Assembly: GCA_023213395.1 (NCBI GenBank)
Contig: CM041465.1
Coordinates: forward strand, 141,553,741-141,617,740
Length of the DNA: 64,000 bases
Direction of reading: 5' to 3'
Source: Cycas panzhihuaensis
Taxonomy: Eukaryota > Cycadophyta
Shown: piece by piece, positions 23,084-39,000 of the stretch
Layout: the number at the start of each line of letters is the position of its first letter
Numbering within the stretch: the stretch's first letter is position 1
The notes under the pieces: generated by a model
Database searches by the model: none
What the model saw: only the letters and a program-made list of their open reading frames with translations
What the model was told of the DNA's origin: nothing
Position numbers and translations under genes: made by a program

Positions 23084-25198
23084 AACTCATCAAATTGAAA
23101 GAGTAAAGGAGAGGGCCCTTAGCCTCTACCATACTCACAAGAAACCATGGAGCAAAGGACACACTTACATTGCAAGAAAATTTTTCTTTATAGAAATAGA
23201 AGAGGATGATAATGATGAACCCTAATAAAATCTTGAAATAATAGACAAAGAACTAGCCATGCCATAATTAATCGATGGACAACCATAGATATCGCTTGAA
23301 ATCATGTTAGGGATCTAAAGACCAAATACAATAAAATTTTTTGGATTCTAAGACGGATCAAGTAATAGCACTCACCTACCCAAGTAGCACCCACAATTTC
23401 ATTAACATCCAAGTTACCAAAAGTCGCATTACAAATAGAAAACACAAAAATTTAAAACTTCCATCTAGGAGAATAGTCAATAACCACGAAGGAGAAGCAA
23501 AATACCAACAACTTCATATTAGCAACTACCAATTCTCTTTGGACTACCATACATTTCCAATTAGTGGATTTGAATATATCTTGGGAGTTGAATGGCTAAG
23601 CACACTTGGGACATACACCCTAAACCACGACAAAAACTTCATTAGGTTTAGAAAGGGTGGACAAAGATATCGACTATGAGCATCAAAGCTTAAAAGATTC
23701 CATCATCTTTGTAGAAAAAATGAATAAAATACTCCTAAAAGAAAATGTTGGATTCATTGTTGGATTATTTGTAATTCAACTAGAAGATACATGTGACCAA
23801 TTACCTTTAGACCAAAAACAACAAGTAGACCAAATTTGAGATAACTATCAAGGCATATTCTAAGAACTTCTAAGATCTATACCACCCACAAGAAACGTGG
23901 AACATATAATGGGGTTGGAACTTGGAATTAGACCAATTATACAAAGATTGTATCACTATAGACATGAACAAATACCAAAATAGAGAGACTCACACAAGAA
24001 TTTTAGGACATAGGTTTAGTCATACTAAGTAAAAATTCCTATGTAACACCAATAGCACTTGCACATAAAAAGGATGGTTCATTTAGATTATGTGTGGATT
24101 AATGCAGTCTAAATGAGGTAATATTGAAGAATAAATATCAATCCCTCAAATAGACAATATCATAAATGAATTACATGGTGCAAAATCCTTTACTAAGATC
24201 AACCTCCACTCTAGATACTACCAAATCCCTATTAGATAACAAGATACAAAGAAAATTACCTTCAAAACACAACAAAGTCTATATGACTTTAAAGGCATGC
24301 CCTCTGTGCTAACCAATGCCCTTGCAACATTCCAAGCTAACATGAATCGTATTTTTGCTTTCTGTCTCAATGTATTTGTTATGCTATTTCTTGATGATAT
24401 GCTAATTTGCAACAAAACATGGCAAGAACACTTACATCACCTTCAAAAGTTCCTACAAATCTTAAGAGAACAACTTCTTTGTGAAAAGGTCAAAATGCTA
24501 CTTTAGGAGGAAAACAATACAATACCTAGGACATGTTATATCAGAGAAAGGAATCCAAATAAATACAATAAAGATTCAAGCAATACTAGATTGGCCCATT
24601 CCCAAAAATGTTTCCAAGCTATATGGATTCCTAGGGCTCACAAGATGCTACAGGAAGTTTCTAAAAGGTTATGTTACCATCACATGCTGACTAATAGATC
24701 TCATCGAGAAGGATAGCTTTAGATGGAACAAAGAGGAAAACCAAAGCTTCGAAAACCTCAAGATAATAGTCACAACTGCATTAGTCTTATCCTTACCAAA
24801 CTTTTCCCACACATTCCTAGTAGAATACAATGCTTTAGGAACGGGGATTGGCATAGTTTTACTCCAAAATGACCATCCAATATCATATGAGAGCAGAAAA
24901 CTCAACCTTTGAGAAAAGGCCAAAATCACCTATGATAAAGAAATGCTAGCTATCTTGCATGCCTTAGCTAAATGGAGGTAATAATTATTAGGAACAAAAT
25001 TCATAGTACAAACATACCACCATAGCCTAAAATGCTTCCTCTAGCAAGCTAATCTATCAAAAGAACAACAAAAATGCTCCACAAGATACAAGACTATGAC
25101 TTTGAAATCTCTTGTAAAAAGGAAAGGAAAATGTAGTAGCAGATGCATTATCCTAAAAATACAAAGAACCTTGTTGTTAAGTAATAATTGTTCCACAT
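23084..25198 (+). pseudogene. Chromovirus relic, part 1: gag end, protease, RT, RNase H
   Basis: Ty3/gypsy coding sequence in order. The end of gag has a degraded W-S-K-G-H-x-C knuckle near 23140-23200. The protease at 23341-23679 has its D-S-G catalytic triplet replaced by Y-P-S but STHNFI and ILGVEWL retained. RT (24020-24690) has R-L-C-V-D, FLDD at 24387-24398 and YLGHVISEKGI near 24527. RNase H (24720-25190) shows S-Y-E-S-R-K-L and Y-D-K-E-M-L-A-I-L-H-A-L. Several stops and frameshifts make it inactive. The reading breaks at 25198 and resumes at 45260 after removal of two insertions. The 5' LTR and most of gag are missing. Confidence 0.88.
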
Positions 25199-27058
25199 TT
25201 TTTTTTCACGGCTTAGGAATGGCATGGACATGGCAACATATAGGGAAATCCAAGTATGCTTTGCTATTCTTTTTACACCTCATAGATTCATTTTATCATG
25301 ATCTTGGATAGTGCATGTATGTTTTATTTGCTTATATGTGTTGTCTATCCATGTCCCTTTTTCCCGATGATGCGACTTCGGTCCATGGTTGTTAATCCAC
25401 CCATTGGGCTCTTTGGGTTGAAAAAGGTGTCGTTCTTCCCCCTTTGCAACATTGATTCTTCTTCGTTTTGATCCATTAGGCCCTTTTTTTCACTCCCTAC
25501 CACTTGTTGCTGACTACACCTATACCTAAGATCCTTCATTAATGAGTTTTGGCCAAATTGCATAATTATTTTGCTTAAAAATTAAAATTGTTGCCACATT
25601 GTTGTGTTTTCTGCTTGCAATAGCAGTATTATGAAGTACTTTGCGATACTACAAATATATTCGTAGTATGACTATTACTTACCCAAATTTGGGATTTTTG
25701 GTGACAGTCATCTTATTAATGGTCATTTGTAAGACTTGGATGAACTGTGTCAGCCTGAGGTCAACCCTTGTCATATTTAAGTGGCCCAAGAGGCCAAAAT
25801 CCTACCCAAATCTTCCTTATCCCATGTAATTTGCATCAAACCATAATCAAACTCATAGTTTTGGTTTGGTGGTTTTCCCCACATTATCGATTGAAAACCA
25901 CCAACCCCACACCTTGCCTTCATCTACTTAATCCCCTCCTTTTTTCCATTGGAAAGGGAGGAGACTAAGAGATCAAGACACCCTATTGTTATGTTGCCAA
26001 AATTTCATTGAAATTTGGCATTCTCGGTTCACACTCTTCTTCATTGTTGATTGCATCTTGGAGGGTATTGTACTACTTAGCTTTGGAGATCACTTGGAGA
26101 GGAAACTTGCAACCATAGGCCACATCCTTCCATTTGGATTGGTAATCCTATCTCCTTACACTAGTATCTTGTTTCTTAGATATGTTTGCCTTTCTATTTA
26201 CTTGACATGTTTCTTGTGAACTGGTAGGTGTTTCCCTTCTTGATGCTTTACATCTTTGTCAAGCCTTTTGTTTCTTTTTCCTTTTGCACCTCATTTTGCC
26301 ATAGGCCTAGCTATTGCAAAGGGGAAGGTGGCACCTAAGTACTCTTTGGGAGCCCACCAATATTTGGAGGACGGTAGCCATTCTGAGGTACCTCCACCAA
26401 CCTTGTTTCTTTGCTTTGTTTCCTTTAGATAGAACTTGTTTTCCATAAGGACTGATTTGATATTGTTAGAGATATATATGTATAGTTGTTGGATACCTTG
26501 GAAGACTCTTTGCCTTGTAGGACTGTAGCTTGATTATAGAGAATAAAAAGAAGCCAACAAGTTCTCCAAGATATCAATGTCCACGTCAAGCAACTCCTTA
26601 GAAGTCTTCATACTAGCTGCTCCCCTGCAAAGGTAAGGCCAAAACCCTATTTTTGTCTTTTACTTTCATTTTCAAAATCTTTTTGCTATGCTTTTTCTTT
26701 ACCATAGCATATCCACCAAGCAGATGTTGCTAAATTTGGTTTAGAACTAGTTCAGTGGTATCTTGGTTTTCCCTTTGCCTTCTTGGAAAACTCCCAACAC
26801 ATTGGAAGGAAGTTATACGCGGCAAGCAACCACCATGTAACCACGTAGACCTTTGTTAAGTTTAATTTGTTGTTACATTCTTATCAAAAGAAAAAGAAAA
26901 AGAAAAAAAAAAGAATATGAAACAAAAAGAAAAGAGGAAAAAAGGGGAAATAAATTTCTTTGTTGCATTAGCAAAAGGGAAGGGGATAGGAAAAAGAAAA
27001 GAAGCTTTCATCTCACTACTCACTCTTTCTTTCCCCTTTTTTCCTTTATTTTCATTTT

Positions 27059-27138
<80 letters not shown>

Positions 27139-27699
27139 CTCTTGTAATTGTTTCTCCCCTTTCTTTGTTCCCTAAAAAAAAGAGGAAAAGAAAAAGTAAA
27201 AAAATATTTTCTTCTTTTGTCTATTTATTTTCATTTTGGACCTTGCATTTCATCTGTCACAAGAGTAGGGAATTGAACATTGTTGCTTGCTATTAGGTAC
27301 ATAACTCAAGACATGAGGAGGGATCACTTATTGTGAGTCTCAAATCTACAAGGGGAGATTATGGCTTTACTTAAGGCAAGCCAATTGTTTTCCATTTTAA
27401 CGACAGAGCATTTAGTTACATTTAGGTATATGTTTTTGTTCCATGGTTGGCCATAGGTCCCTTTGTGAAACAAATCCGCATGCTCACTCAAATGCACATG
27501 CACACATCCACCGCCCTTAGTCTAGCTTCCTCTTGATAGGCCATTGGTAGAATCGCCCTTGCAACTGCATTCGCGAAGTGCACGGATGCCTAAGTTTGGC
27601 ATTATGGAATTTGAGTGCTTCTATTAAAACTCTTACACCCTAGGGCTTTAACATAGATGAAAGTGATAGCAATCCATACCATAACCTATGAGAGCATTT
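25199..27699 (+). repeat. Tat-1 left LTR
   Basis: About 2.5 kb, aligned to 33392-35808 from GGAATGGCATGGACATGG to GTGATAGCAATCCATACC. No conserved protein is seen on either strand. The reading frames here (for example 25345-25563 minus) are also present in the other LTR simply because the LTRs are copies. It contains a long GA microsatellite at 27064-27137. Confidence 0.82.
27064..27137 (+). repeat. (GA)n microsatellite in Tat-1 left LTR
   Basis: About 74 bases of uninterrupted AG repeats. The corresponding run in the right LTR (35213-35241) is about 29 bases, so the tract changed length after insertion. Confidence 0.97.
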
Positions 27700-31571
<3,872 letters not shown>

Positions 31572-31574
<3 letters not shown>

Positions 31575-32027
31575 CCCTTAAAGCCCCAAAAACAAAAATA
31601 AAGAAAAAAAAAAGGAAATAAGAAGGAAAAGAAAAAAGAAAAAAGAGAGTATAAAATAATATATGTTTTAAGGGAGCATATCCACTGCCACCTCCTTGGC
31701 ATCTGAGGCAAGTTGTGTGACAACCTCGTCCCCACCTGTGGTTTGTAGGTTGGGTCTAGACATGTGAGCCATTTAGGACCTTTGGATCCGGTTGTGTGGA
31801 CCCATCGTGGTCTTGATCATGGTTGAAACCTACTTGGCATGGCTACCGCTTTGGGTAGATCTCATAGGAGGTTGCGACACTGGTACATAATCATTCTCAA
31901 GGACTAAGTCTTTCTTGTCATTTCAGTCACAACACCATGCCCGCCTGAGTCCTTTTGTTGATTGTTTGTTTCCCACCATATCCCCTTATTCAGTGACTCT
32001 ATCTTGAGTTGTCTTTGCATTATCCCC
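31572..32027. other. Tat-1 spacer before the RNase H relic
   Basis: After a purine-rich run (31590-31650) the sequence is of mixed composition. No protein domain is recognised. The place corresponds to the region upstream of the aRNH start in Tat-2, but no antisense gene similar to that of Tat-2 could be read. Confidence 0.45.
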
Positions 32028-32450
32028 ATGGCATTGATCATCCACACCAATAGGGGTATCCATGGCAATATTGGGCCTTCTGTTGCAATATGGACCATTC
32101 GAGACCATCATGGGTACACCGTTATCTGATCTGGAGTCTACATACCAGTCGCCACCAATAACATAGCTAAGTACATTGCTATTATTGAGGCCTTGACGTC
32201 AGCGTTTTTATCATGACCCCATTGTTCTGTATTTTGGCTCTTAGCTCGTCATGTCCCATCTCACTTAGGTTTACCAGGTCCATTGCCCTCAACTGAGATC
32301 TTTAGCCACTTCTGCTTGGTCCCTTTTGGCTCAGTTCTCTTCTATCTCAATCCATCATATCCCACGTGGACTTAACACTAAGACTGATAGGTTAGTGGCT
32401 TCCATACTTGAGCGTCATTTGCCATTAGTAAATAACCCTTCTTCAGTCCA
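32028..32450 (+). pseudogene. Decayed Tat-group archaeal-type RNase H, copy 2
   Basis: Starts at an ATG that aligns with the start codon of the Tat-2 copy at 59780 (M-A-L-I-I-H-T versus M-S-L-L-I-F-T). It reads on with G-N-I-G-P-S-V-A, V-A-T-N-N at about 32150, A-I-I-E-A-L-T near 32180 and S-H-L-T, stop, V-Y-Q-V near 32252-32275. The end reads H-H-I-P-R-G-L-N. The three catalytic positions are changed (D to N, E to K, D to G), and extra stops occur at 32100 and 32210. Similarity to Tat-2 continues past the domain to about 32450. It is a relic of the same extra RNase H. Confidence 0.85.
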
Positions 32451-32499
32451 ATGTGCCTCCCATTGAGATGTCCGTCTAGGAGGTAATCCCCCTAGTCTC

Positions 32500-33250
32500 A
32501 CCTCTAAGGGGCACTCACTGAAGAGGCTAAACTATGGTGACAACCCCCAACATCTTTAGATCCTTTTGAAAGTTAAGCCATGCTGCCAAAGCTTCCCTCA
32601 TGCTTTGGTGAAAGCTTAAGCTGCCACCATGCTCCGAAATGAGGGTAAACTATCTTGTATATTTGTATATATTGGACTAGATCATGGCCCTCCTAAGTCG
32701 CATTACTCCTTGGCACCCCATATCCTTGTCCTTTTCATTGTTTCACTGTTATTTCTTTAGTTTACTTATTTCTTTCTCTAGCAAGCCATTCACAAAATCA
32801 CAAAACAAGATAATATAAAACCATTGAAAAATCTAAAAAATTCATAAAATTAATAAAACAATACAAAAAATATATAAAATACCCAAAAATCCAAAAAATA
32901 TGGCTCTAAGATGAGCCCAAACAATTCATTTTCTGAAAGATGAACGCTATTGAGGTTAAACTATGGTGACCCACTTAGACTCATTGAGTCTATCCCTTGG
33001 GTATTTGAGGCACCGCTTCACATATCTAAGGGGCTTTGGGCTTCCAAGCCCTTATCTTGGACCATGTTGCCTACTTTGTCTTACCATCAAGGCAATACCT
33101 CTATCGTTTGACACCCCCATTTCGTACACATCTAGGACTTCTAGCCACAGGCCACTTGGATTGATCTGGTCACTGACCTATCATCCTCCCTAGCTTCTCC
33201 GTCATAGCTTCCCTAGGAGGCTAAACTAACGGCAACACCCTCTGACCTTC
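32500..33250 (+). repeat. Tat-1 3' untranslated motif repeats
   Basis: Motif GAGGCTAAACTATGGTGAC and variants at 32523-32541, 32611-32655 (two overlapping forms), 32909-32927, 32950-32971 and 33214-33236. Spacers differ in length and sequence, so it is a dispersed repeat within one untranslated region rather than a strict tandem array. Plant Tat-lineage elements are known for variable 3' regions rich in such repeats. Confidence 0.7.
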
Positions 33251-33391
33251 TGCTAATGAGGCACCGTTATCGTAGACATCACCCCATGCTATACACACAT
33301 TTGATTATCATTATTGTATTTTACATCTTTTGTGTTAGCAACATTCATCATCTTCTAGCCACAAGTTAAAGAGAATTTGCTGCTAAGGGGG

Positions 33392-35209
33392 TAGTATTTC
33401 TGAGCTTCTAGGAATGGCATGGACATGGCAACATACAGATAAGTGCAAGTATGCTTTTCTATTCTTTTTACACCTCATAGATTCATTTTATCATGATCTT
33501 AGATAATGTGTGTATGATTTATTTGCCTGTATGTGTTGTTTGTCCATGTCCCTTTTTGTTGATAACGAGTACGACTTCGATCCATAGCCATTAGTCCACC
33601 CATCAGGCTCTTTGGGCTAGAAAAGGTGTCATTCTCCCCTCTTTGCAACACCATTTCTTCTTCATTTTGACCCATCGGGCCCTCTTTTTCACTCCCTACC
33701 ACTTGTTGTTGATTGCACCTATACCTAAAGTCCTTCATTAGTAAGTTTTTGGCCAAATTACATAATTATTTTGCTTAAAAATTAAAATTATTACCAAATT
33801 GTTGTATTTTTTGCTTATAATAGTAGTATCATGAAATACTTTGTAGTATTGTGAATATATTCACGATATGACTATCACCTACCTAGATTTGAGATTTTTG
33901 GTGATAGTCAACTCATTAATAGTCGTTTGTCAAACTTGGATAGACCATGTCCGCCCTTGTCAGATTTGGGTGGCCCAAGAGGCCAAAATCCTACCCAAAT
34001 CTTCCTTTTCCCAAGTAATTTGTATTAAACCATAAGTAAACCCATGGTTTTGGCTTGGTGGTTTTCCCCATATTATTGGTAGAAAACCACCAACTCCACA
34101 CCTTGTCTTCATCTACTTAATCCCTTCTTTTTTCCATTGAAAAAGGAGGAGACTAAGAGATCAAGACATCTTGTTGTTATGCTACCAAAATTCCATTGGA
34201 ATTTGGCATTCTTGGTTCACACTATTCTTCATTGTTGATTACATCTTGGAGGTATTGTACTACTCAACTTTGGAGACCACTTGGAGAGGAAACTTGCAGC
34301 CATAGGCCACCTCCTTCCACTTGGATAGGTAATCCTATGTCCTTGCACCAGTATCTAGTTTCTTAGATATATTTACCTCCCTATTTACTTGACATGTTTC
34401 TTGTGAATTGGTAGGTTGTTCCACTTTTGATGCTTTACATCTTTGGGAAGCCTTTTGTTTATTTTTCCTTTTGCACTTCATTTTGCCATAGGACTAGTTG
34501 TTGCAAAGGGGAAGGTGGCACCTAAGTACTCTTAGGGAGCCCACCAATATTTGGGGGATGGTAGCCATTCTAAGGCACCTCCACCAACCTTGTTTCTTTG
34601 CTTTGTTTCCTTTAGATAGCATTCGTTTCCCGTAAGGACTGATTTGATATTGTTAGAGATATATATATATAATTGTTGGTTGCCTTGGAAGACTCTTTGC
34701 CTTGTAGGACTCTAGCTCAGTTGTAGAGAGGAGAAAGAAGCTAACAAGTTCTCCAAGTTATTAACTTCTACCTCAAGCAACCTCTTAGAAGTCTTCATAC
34801 CAGTAGCTCCCTTGAAAAGTTAAGGCCAAAACCCTATTTTTGCCTTTTACTTTCATCTTCAAAATCATTTTGCTATGCTTTTTTCTTTACCATAGCATAC
34901 CTGACAAGCAAAAATGTTGCCGAATTTACTTTAGAACTAGTTCAATGGTATTTTGGTTTGCCCTAAAACTCTCGACATGTTGGAAGAAAGCTATATGCGG
35001 CAAACAATTGAGCCATGTAACCAGGTACATAACTGTTAAGTTTAATTTGTTGTTACTTTCTTATTAAAAAAAAAGAAAAAAAGAGGTAAAATAGGGAAAC
35101 AAATTTCTTTGTTGCATTAGCAAAAGTGAAGGGGATAGGAAAAGGAAAAGAAACTTTCATCTCACTACTCACTATTTCTTCTCCCCCTTTTTTCCTTTAT
35201 TTTTATCTT

Positions 35210-35241
<32 letters not shown>

Positions 35242-35808
35242 TCTCTTATAGTTGTTTCTCCCCTTTCTTTCTTCCCCAAAAAAAGAGGAGGCAAAGGAAA
35301 AGAAAAAAATATTTTCTTCTTTTATTTATTTGTTTTCATTTTGGGCCTTGCATTGCATCCATCACAAGAGTAGGGAATTGAACATTATTTCCTGCTATTA
35401 GGTATTAAACGTAAGACGTGAGGAGGGATTGCTTGTTGTGAGTCCCTAATCCACAAGGAGAGATTGCGGCTTTACATAGGACAAGCCAACTGTTTTTCAT
35501 TAAAATAGCAAAGCATTCAGTTGCATTTAGGTATGTGTTTTTGTTCCTTAGTTGGCCATAGGTCCCTTTGTGAAACATATTTGTATGCTCACTCAAATGC
35601 ACATGCACACATACACCCACCGTCTTTTGTTTAGTTTCCTCTTGATAGGCCATTCGTAAAATCCCCCATGTAATCGCATTCACGAAGCACATGGATGACC
35701 AGGTTGGCATTATGGAATTTGCATGCTTCTGCCAAAACTCTTATACCCTAGGGCTTTAGCATAGATGAAAGTGATAGCAATCCATACCCCTAGCCTGTCA
35801 AAGTGTTT
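33392..35808 (+). repeat. Tat-1 right LTR
   Basis: Second copy of 25199-27699, preceded by the purine tract GCTAAGGGGG (33382-33391) and followed by the target duplication CACAT. It includes a short (GA)n run at 35213-35241 where the left LTR has a long one. Small indels occur along its length, for example near 33950 (missing about 20 bases relative to the left copy). Confidence 0.82.
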
Positions 35809-35828
35809 CACATCCCCATTGTCTATAC

Positions 35829-35902
35829 TATTAGCGTGGTTGTTTATGCTAAGCCATATGTTTAATGTTAGTGTGGTTAGTTAATGTAAATCCTAAATGT
35901 AG
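35829..35902 (+). repeat. Copia-D left LTR, first piece
   Basis: TATTAGCGTGGTTG...GTAAATCCTAAATGTA matches the start of the right LTR (44925-44997), including TTTATGCTAAGCCATATG. It stops abruptly at the inserted sequence. Confidence 0.85.
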
Positions 35903-36398
35903 TGATCCCACTTCAAAAGATGAATTATTTTGGCTGACTTCTTGCTATTATTGGGTCAACCATATTATGTAGTTCATTTTGGTTAAACTTAGGATATTAT
36001 TTTGGCTGACTTATATATAATATTTTGGCCAACTTCTTATTGTTTTTATTCTAGCCAATTCATGTATGCTATTATGGCCAAATTCTTTAATGTTCTAGCC
36101 AAATTACTTAATGTCAAAAGGTCATTATATTAGTTGATTATCTCTAAAAAGGGTCTTAAGTGAACTTTAAATTAGATCACTTAAGTGAAATGCACTTTCA
36201 TGTGTATTAGGAATAATTTCATTTCACCTAACTCTAATACTCCATCTCTCAATATAAAAGTAAAAGCTCAATGGAGGAGGCTCATTCTTACCTCCCCATT
36301 TTGTGAAATCTATTTTCTTTCTCTCAAGTCTATCTTACTCCCATGTTTGCCTTTGTGTTTAGTGCATGGAGATGAAGGATAGATCCACTCTTTTCATG

Positions 36399-36410
36399 TG
36401 GTATCAGAGC
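36399..36410 (+). other. Primer binding site in the inserted sequence
   Basis: TGGTATCAGAGC, the exact tRNA-iMet-type site, two bases after an LTR-like end CTTTTCA. It supports reading 35904-36396 as a plus-strand 5' LTR. Confidence 0.75.
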
Positions 36411-36924
36411 TTACTTCCTTCATATTCCTCACTTGCACTTGCAATGGAGCCATCACTTCCTTCTCCCCCACAATCCATATAGTGAAGGAGATTGTGAAAG
36501 TGGATTTAGAAATATTTTCAAGTTATTATTATAGCATATTTTGTATAGTTTGCTTTCCCTTTCTCTTTTGCAGGTTTGGAAGCATAATATAAGGAGTTGT
36601 AAGGCCCAAGGATTCTAATCCTTTGGTGTCCATTCATGCTATCTCATTCTTCTTTTCTTTCCCCTTTTTTTGACCATTTAACAAGGGGAAATGTTGCAGA
36701 AATTTTTCTAACTTTTAGAAGAATGATTATAGGGGGAGGTTCTAACCACTTTTTTTAAATAATTTCGATCCATTTAAAATATCCATTATTGTATGCTCTC
36801 ACCTTACCTATATTGGGATCCTGGTGATCAAAAAATTATGGAAATTTCATATGGCACCATGTGTTAATGAGATATGCAAACTGAAATTTCTGCAGAAATA
36901 AAATTTGCTTATTAAACTTCACAA
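36411..36924. other. Interior without recognisable genes
   Basis: Sequence after the primer site, AT-rich. Two short open frames (36398-36592 and the preceding one) show no known motif. No gag could be read. Confidence 0.4.
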
Positions 36925-37265
36925 GTCTGTAAAATCTTCTACATAGCTCCAATTGACTTGATTCCAATTGTCAAAGATGAGGCTCTGAGTCTATTTTTCA
37001 ACACAAAAATCGACACCCAATTTTGATGTCATATAAGGAAGTTATTGCTATTTTAGTGAACAGTAGTTATTTTTAGTAAGAATTTTAGAAAAATATAATC
37101 TCCTAACTTTGTAGGGCTGCCAAAAACTTTTTAGAACTGATTTGGACCTGATTACACTTTCTAAAGATGAAGATCTGAGTCTAGTTTGCAACGCAAAAAC
37201 CAGCACTCCATTTCATTATCGTGGGAGAAAGTTACTATTGATTTAGTGAAGACTACTTTTTTTTT
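36925..37265. repeat. Tandem duplication with 189-base period
   Basis: AAAGATGAGGCTCTGAGTCTA (36974 on) recurs as AAAGATGAAGATCTGAGTCTA (37163 on). The following 90 bases also correspond (C-A-A-C-A/G-C-x-A-A-A-A, C-A-C-C/T-C-A-T-T-T-x). The two copies are considerably diverged. No coding sense on either strand was recognised. Confidence 0.6.
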
Positions 37266-37699
37266 TGTATTTAAAAAAAAAAAAAGGTCAAGAAATTTTT
37301 TTCCTTCTTTTTATAAGGCTTAAAAGCCCATTGTAAAAGTGAGAAAAAACACCTGGATCAGAGCAATATCCAATGTCCTCACTCACTTATTAGCATTGCA
37401 TTTATCACTCCAAAATCACTTAAAGTAAGTACTCTAAAGACACTCCAAGCAAGCACTCCAAAAGTACTCCAAGCAAGCATTCTATTTTCAGTTAAATGTA
37501 CGTTTAATGCAATTCGATAATCTTTTCACTCTTTCTAAAAGGAATGCATCACGTATGCTATTTTCTGCCATCTTGTGCCTGTTCACATACTCACCAAGGT
37601 TGAGATACCTTGGTTAGAAGAATGTCGTGCCATAAAGGAGGTGTGGATTTCAAGTTGGGACTGGAGTAAACCGGAATATTGGTGAGGTTTGGTTAGCCA

Positions 37700-38147
37700 T
37701 ACCATCGTGCCTCAATCAGGGATCATCCTGATAAACAACCAGAAAAACTAAAACTTTAATACAAGATTAAAATATAACCAATCCAATATCCGTCATAGCC
37801 ATGGGTATGAACGTACCACTCTTTAGAGGAGGTATATAGCTGCTCATTGGTGAACTGGATGAGGATTGGGAGTACTTGGGCTCTGTTGTGACTTGGATTT
37901 CATTACCAAGCATAATTGCAGATATCGCGGGTGAAGGCCAACTTAATTCTACTAGAAGCCTAGGCATCCCTTCAACAACCTCAACTACATGTTGGACACA
38001 AGTTGGAGGTTATTAGGTTGATTATGCATCCTACATTTGAGTTTCAAGTTGTGTACACCGAATGATGTCAGCTTCTATTTTGGCCTACAATCTTGTATAT
38101 TGATCACTTATTTATTTGTAAAAAGTGATCCATAATATAATCATAAT
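37700..38147 (-). pseudogene. Minus-strand copia, region between integrase and RT (probable)
   Basis: Downstream, on the minus strand, of the integrase piece and the 23-residue repeats. One open stretch (37967-37767) is Ser/Pro-rich with S-S-S-S-S-P-M-S-S-Y-I-P-P-L, the composition usual for the variable linker between integrase and RT of copia polyproteins. No RT motif follows. The assignment is by position. Confidence 0.4.
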
Positions 38148-38352
38148 CATAGTACTTCTCATATTCCTGTTACGTCAGGTTAATATTTTCCACAAGTGTT
38201 AGTGCTCGATTTTCATCATAGTGCTTCTCATATTCTTGTTGTGTCAAGTTAATATTTGCCACAAGTGTTAGTGGCCAATTTTCATCATAGTGCTTCTTAT
38301 AGTCTTGTTGCATCAAGTTAATATTTGTCACAAGTGTTTGTGACTTTTCTCT
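38148..38352 (-). repeat. Three in-frame 69-bp repeats (23 residues each)
   Basis: CATAGTRCTTCTCATATTC-like units start at 38148, 38217 and 38286, exactly 69 bases apart. On the minus strand they translate as three copies of a 23-residue unit containing T-L-V-A-N-I-N-L-T-Q-Q-E-Y-E-K-H-Y-D-E-N. Only one stop occurs, in the copy at 38148-38216. They lie after the integrase part of the minus-strand copia fragment. I do not recognise the unit as a known domain. Confidence 0.75.
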
Positions 38353-38399
38353 AAGTTGCTCCCTTCATCTTTGAGCAACTATTGAGCATCTCCCCACCT

Positions 38400-39000
38400 A
38401 AAATTTTAGAATCTGGATATCAAATCCAGTAACATTATTAAATCAGTATGAAGGCGTCTTGGAGTCAAGTCTGAGTAATAAATCTTCAGTCTCTGCAAAG
38501 ATAACATCTCTAGTGATGATGATTTTGCACTGTGAAGGTATAAAAACCTTGTACCCCTTTTGTCTAAAGGGTATCCGACAAAGATGCCTTTAATGGCTCT
38601 ATCTTGGAGCTTGTTTCTATGTTCCTCCAAAATGTGAGCATAATAAGTAGAGCCAAAAATTATGAAGTGGGAGATACAGGGGGTTTGTCCATACCACATT
38701 TCATGTGAAGAGGGGCCGAGCTTGGAGGGACTAACAGTGTTGATGTAATACACAGTAGTCTAGATAATCTCAGCCTAAAGATAGATAGGGACGTTCTTAT
38801 ATACCAACATAGCACGAGCCATGTTCATGATGGTTCTATTCATGTGCTTGGCAACTCCATTTTGCTCAGGTGTATTTGCAACAGTGGTCTGATGTTTGAC
38901 TTTGGTCGCTTATTTATAGGTGTTTTCAGCCTTAGCTTAGAATCATCATTTAGTACTTTGGATCTACTATAATTTTGAACTTGAGAAGCCTAGTTGGGAG
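38400..39000 (-). pseudogene. Minus-strand copia integrase fragment
   Basis: Minus strand, from about 38905 down: T-P-E-Q-N-G-V-A-K-H-M-N-R-T-I, the region of the third catalytic residue, where the usual Glu is Lys. Then come M-A-R-A-M-L and the open frame 38753-38406 with Y-Y-I-N-T-V-S-P-S-K, an M-W-Y-G-x-T-P motif, I-F-G-S-T-Y-Y-A-H and I-F-V-G-Y. This is the copia integrase core end and C-terminal domain. Sequence above 39000 does not read. It is opposite in orientation to Copia-D and to the LTR-like sequence at 35904. Confidence 0.82.

Noticed and set aside
25345-25563. 72-codon minus-strand frame with a counterpart at 33499-33756
   Set aside because: The two are the same stretch of the Tat-1 LTR copies, and the frame differs in length between them; no domain is recognised.
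26853-27147. Frames ending in Arg-Glu repeats
   Set aside because: They come from the (GA)n microsatellite in the Tat-1 LTR; the shorter tract in the other LTR breaks the frame.
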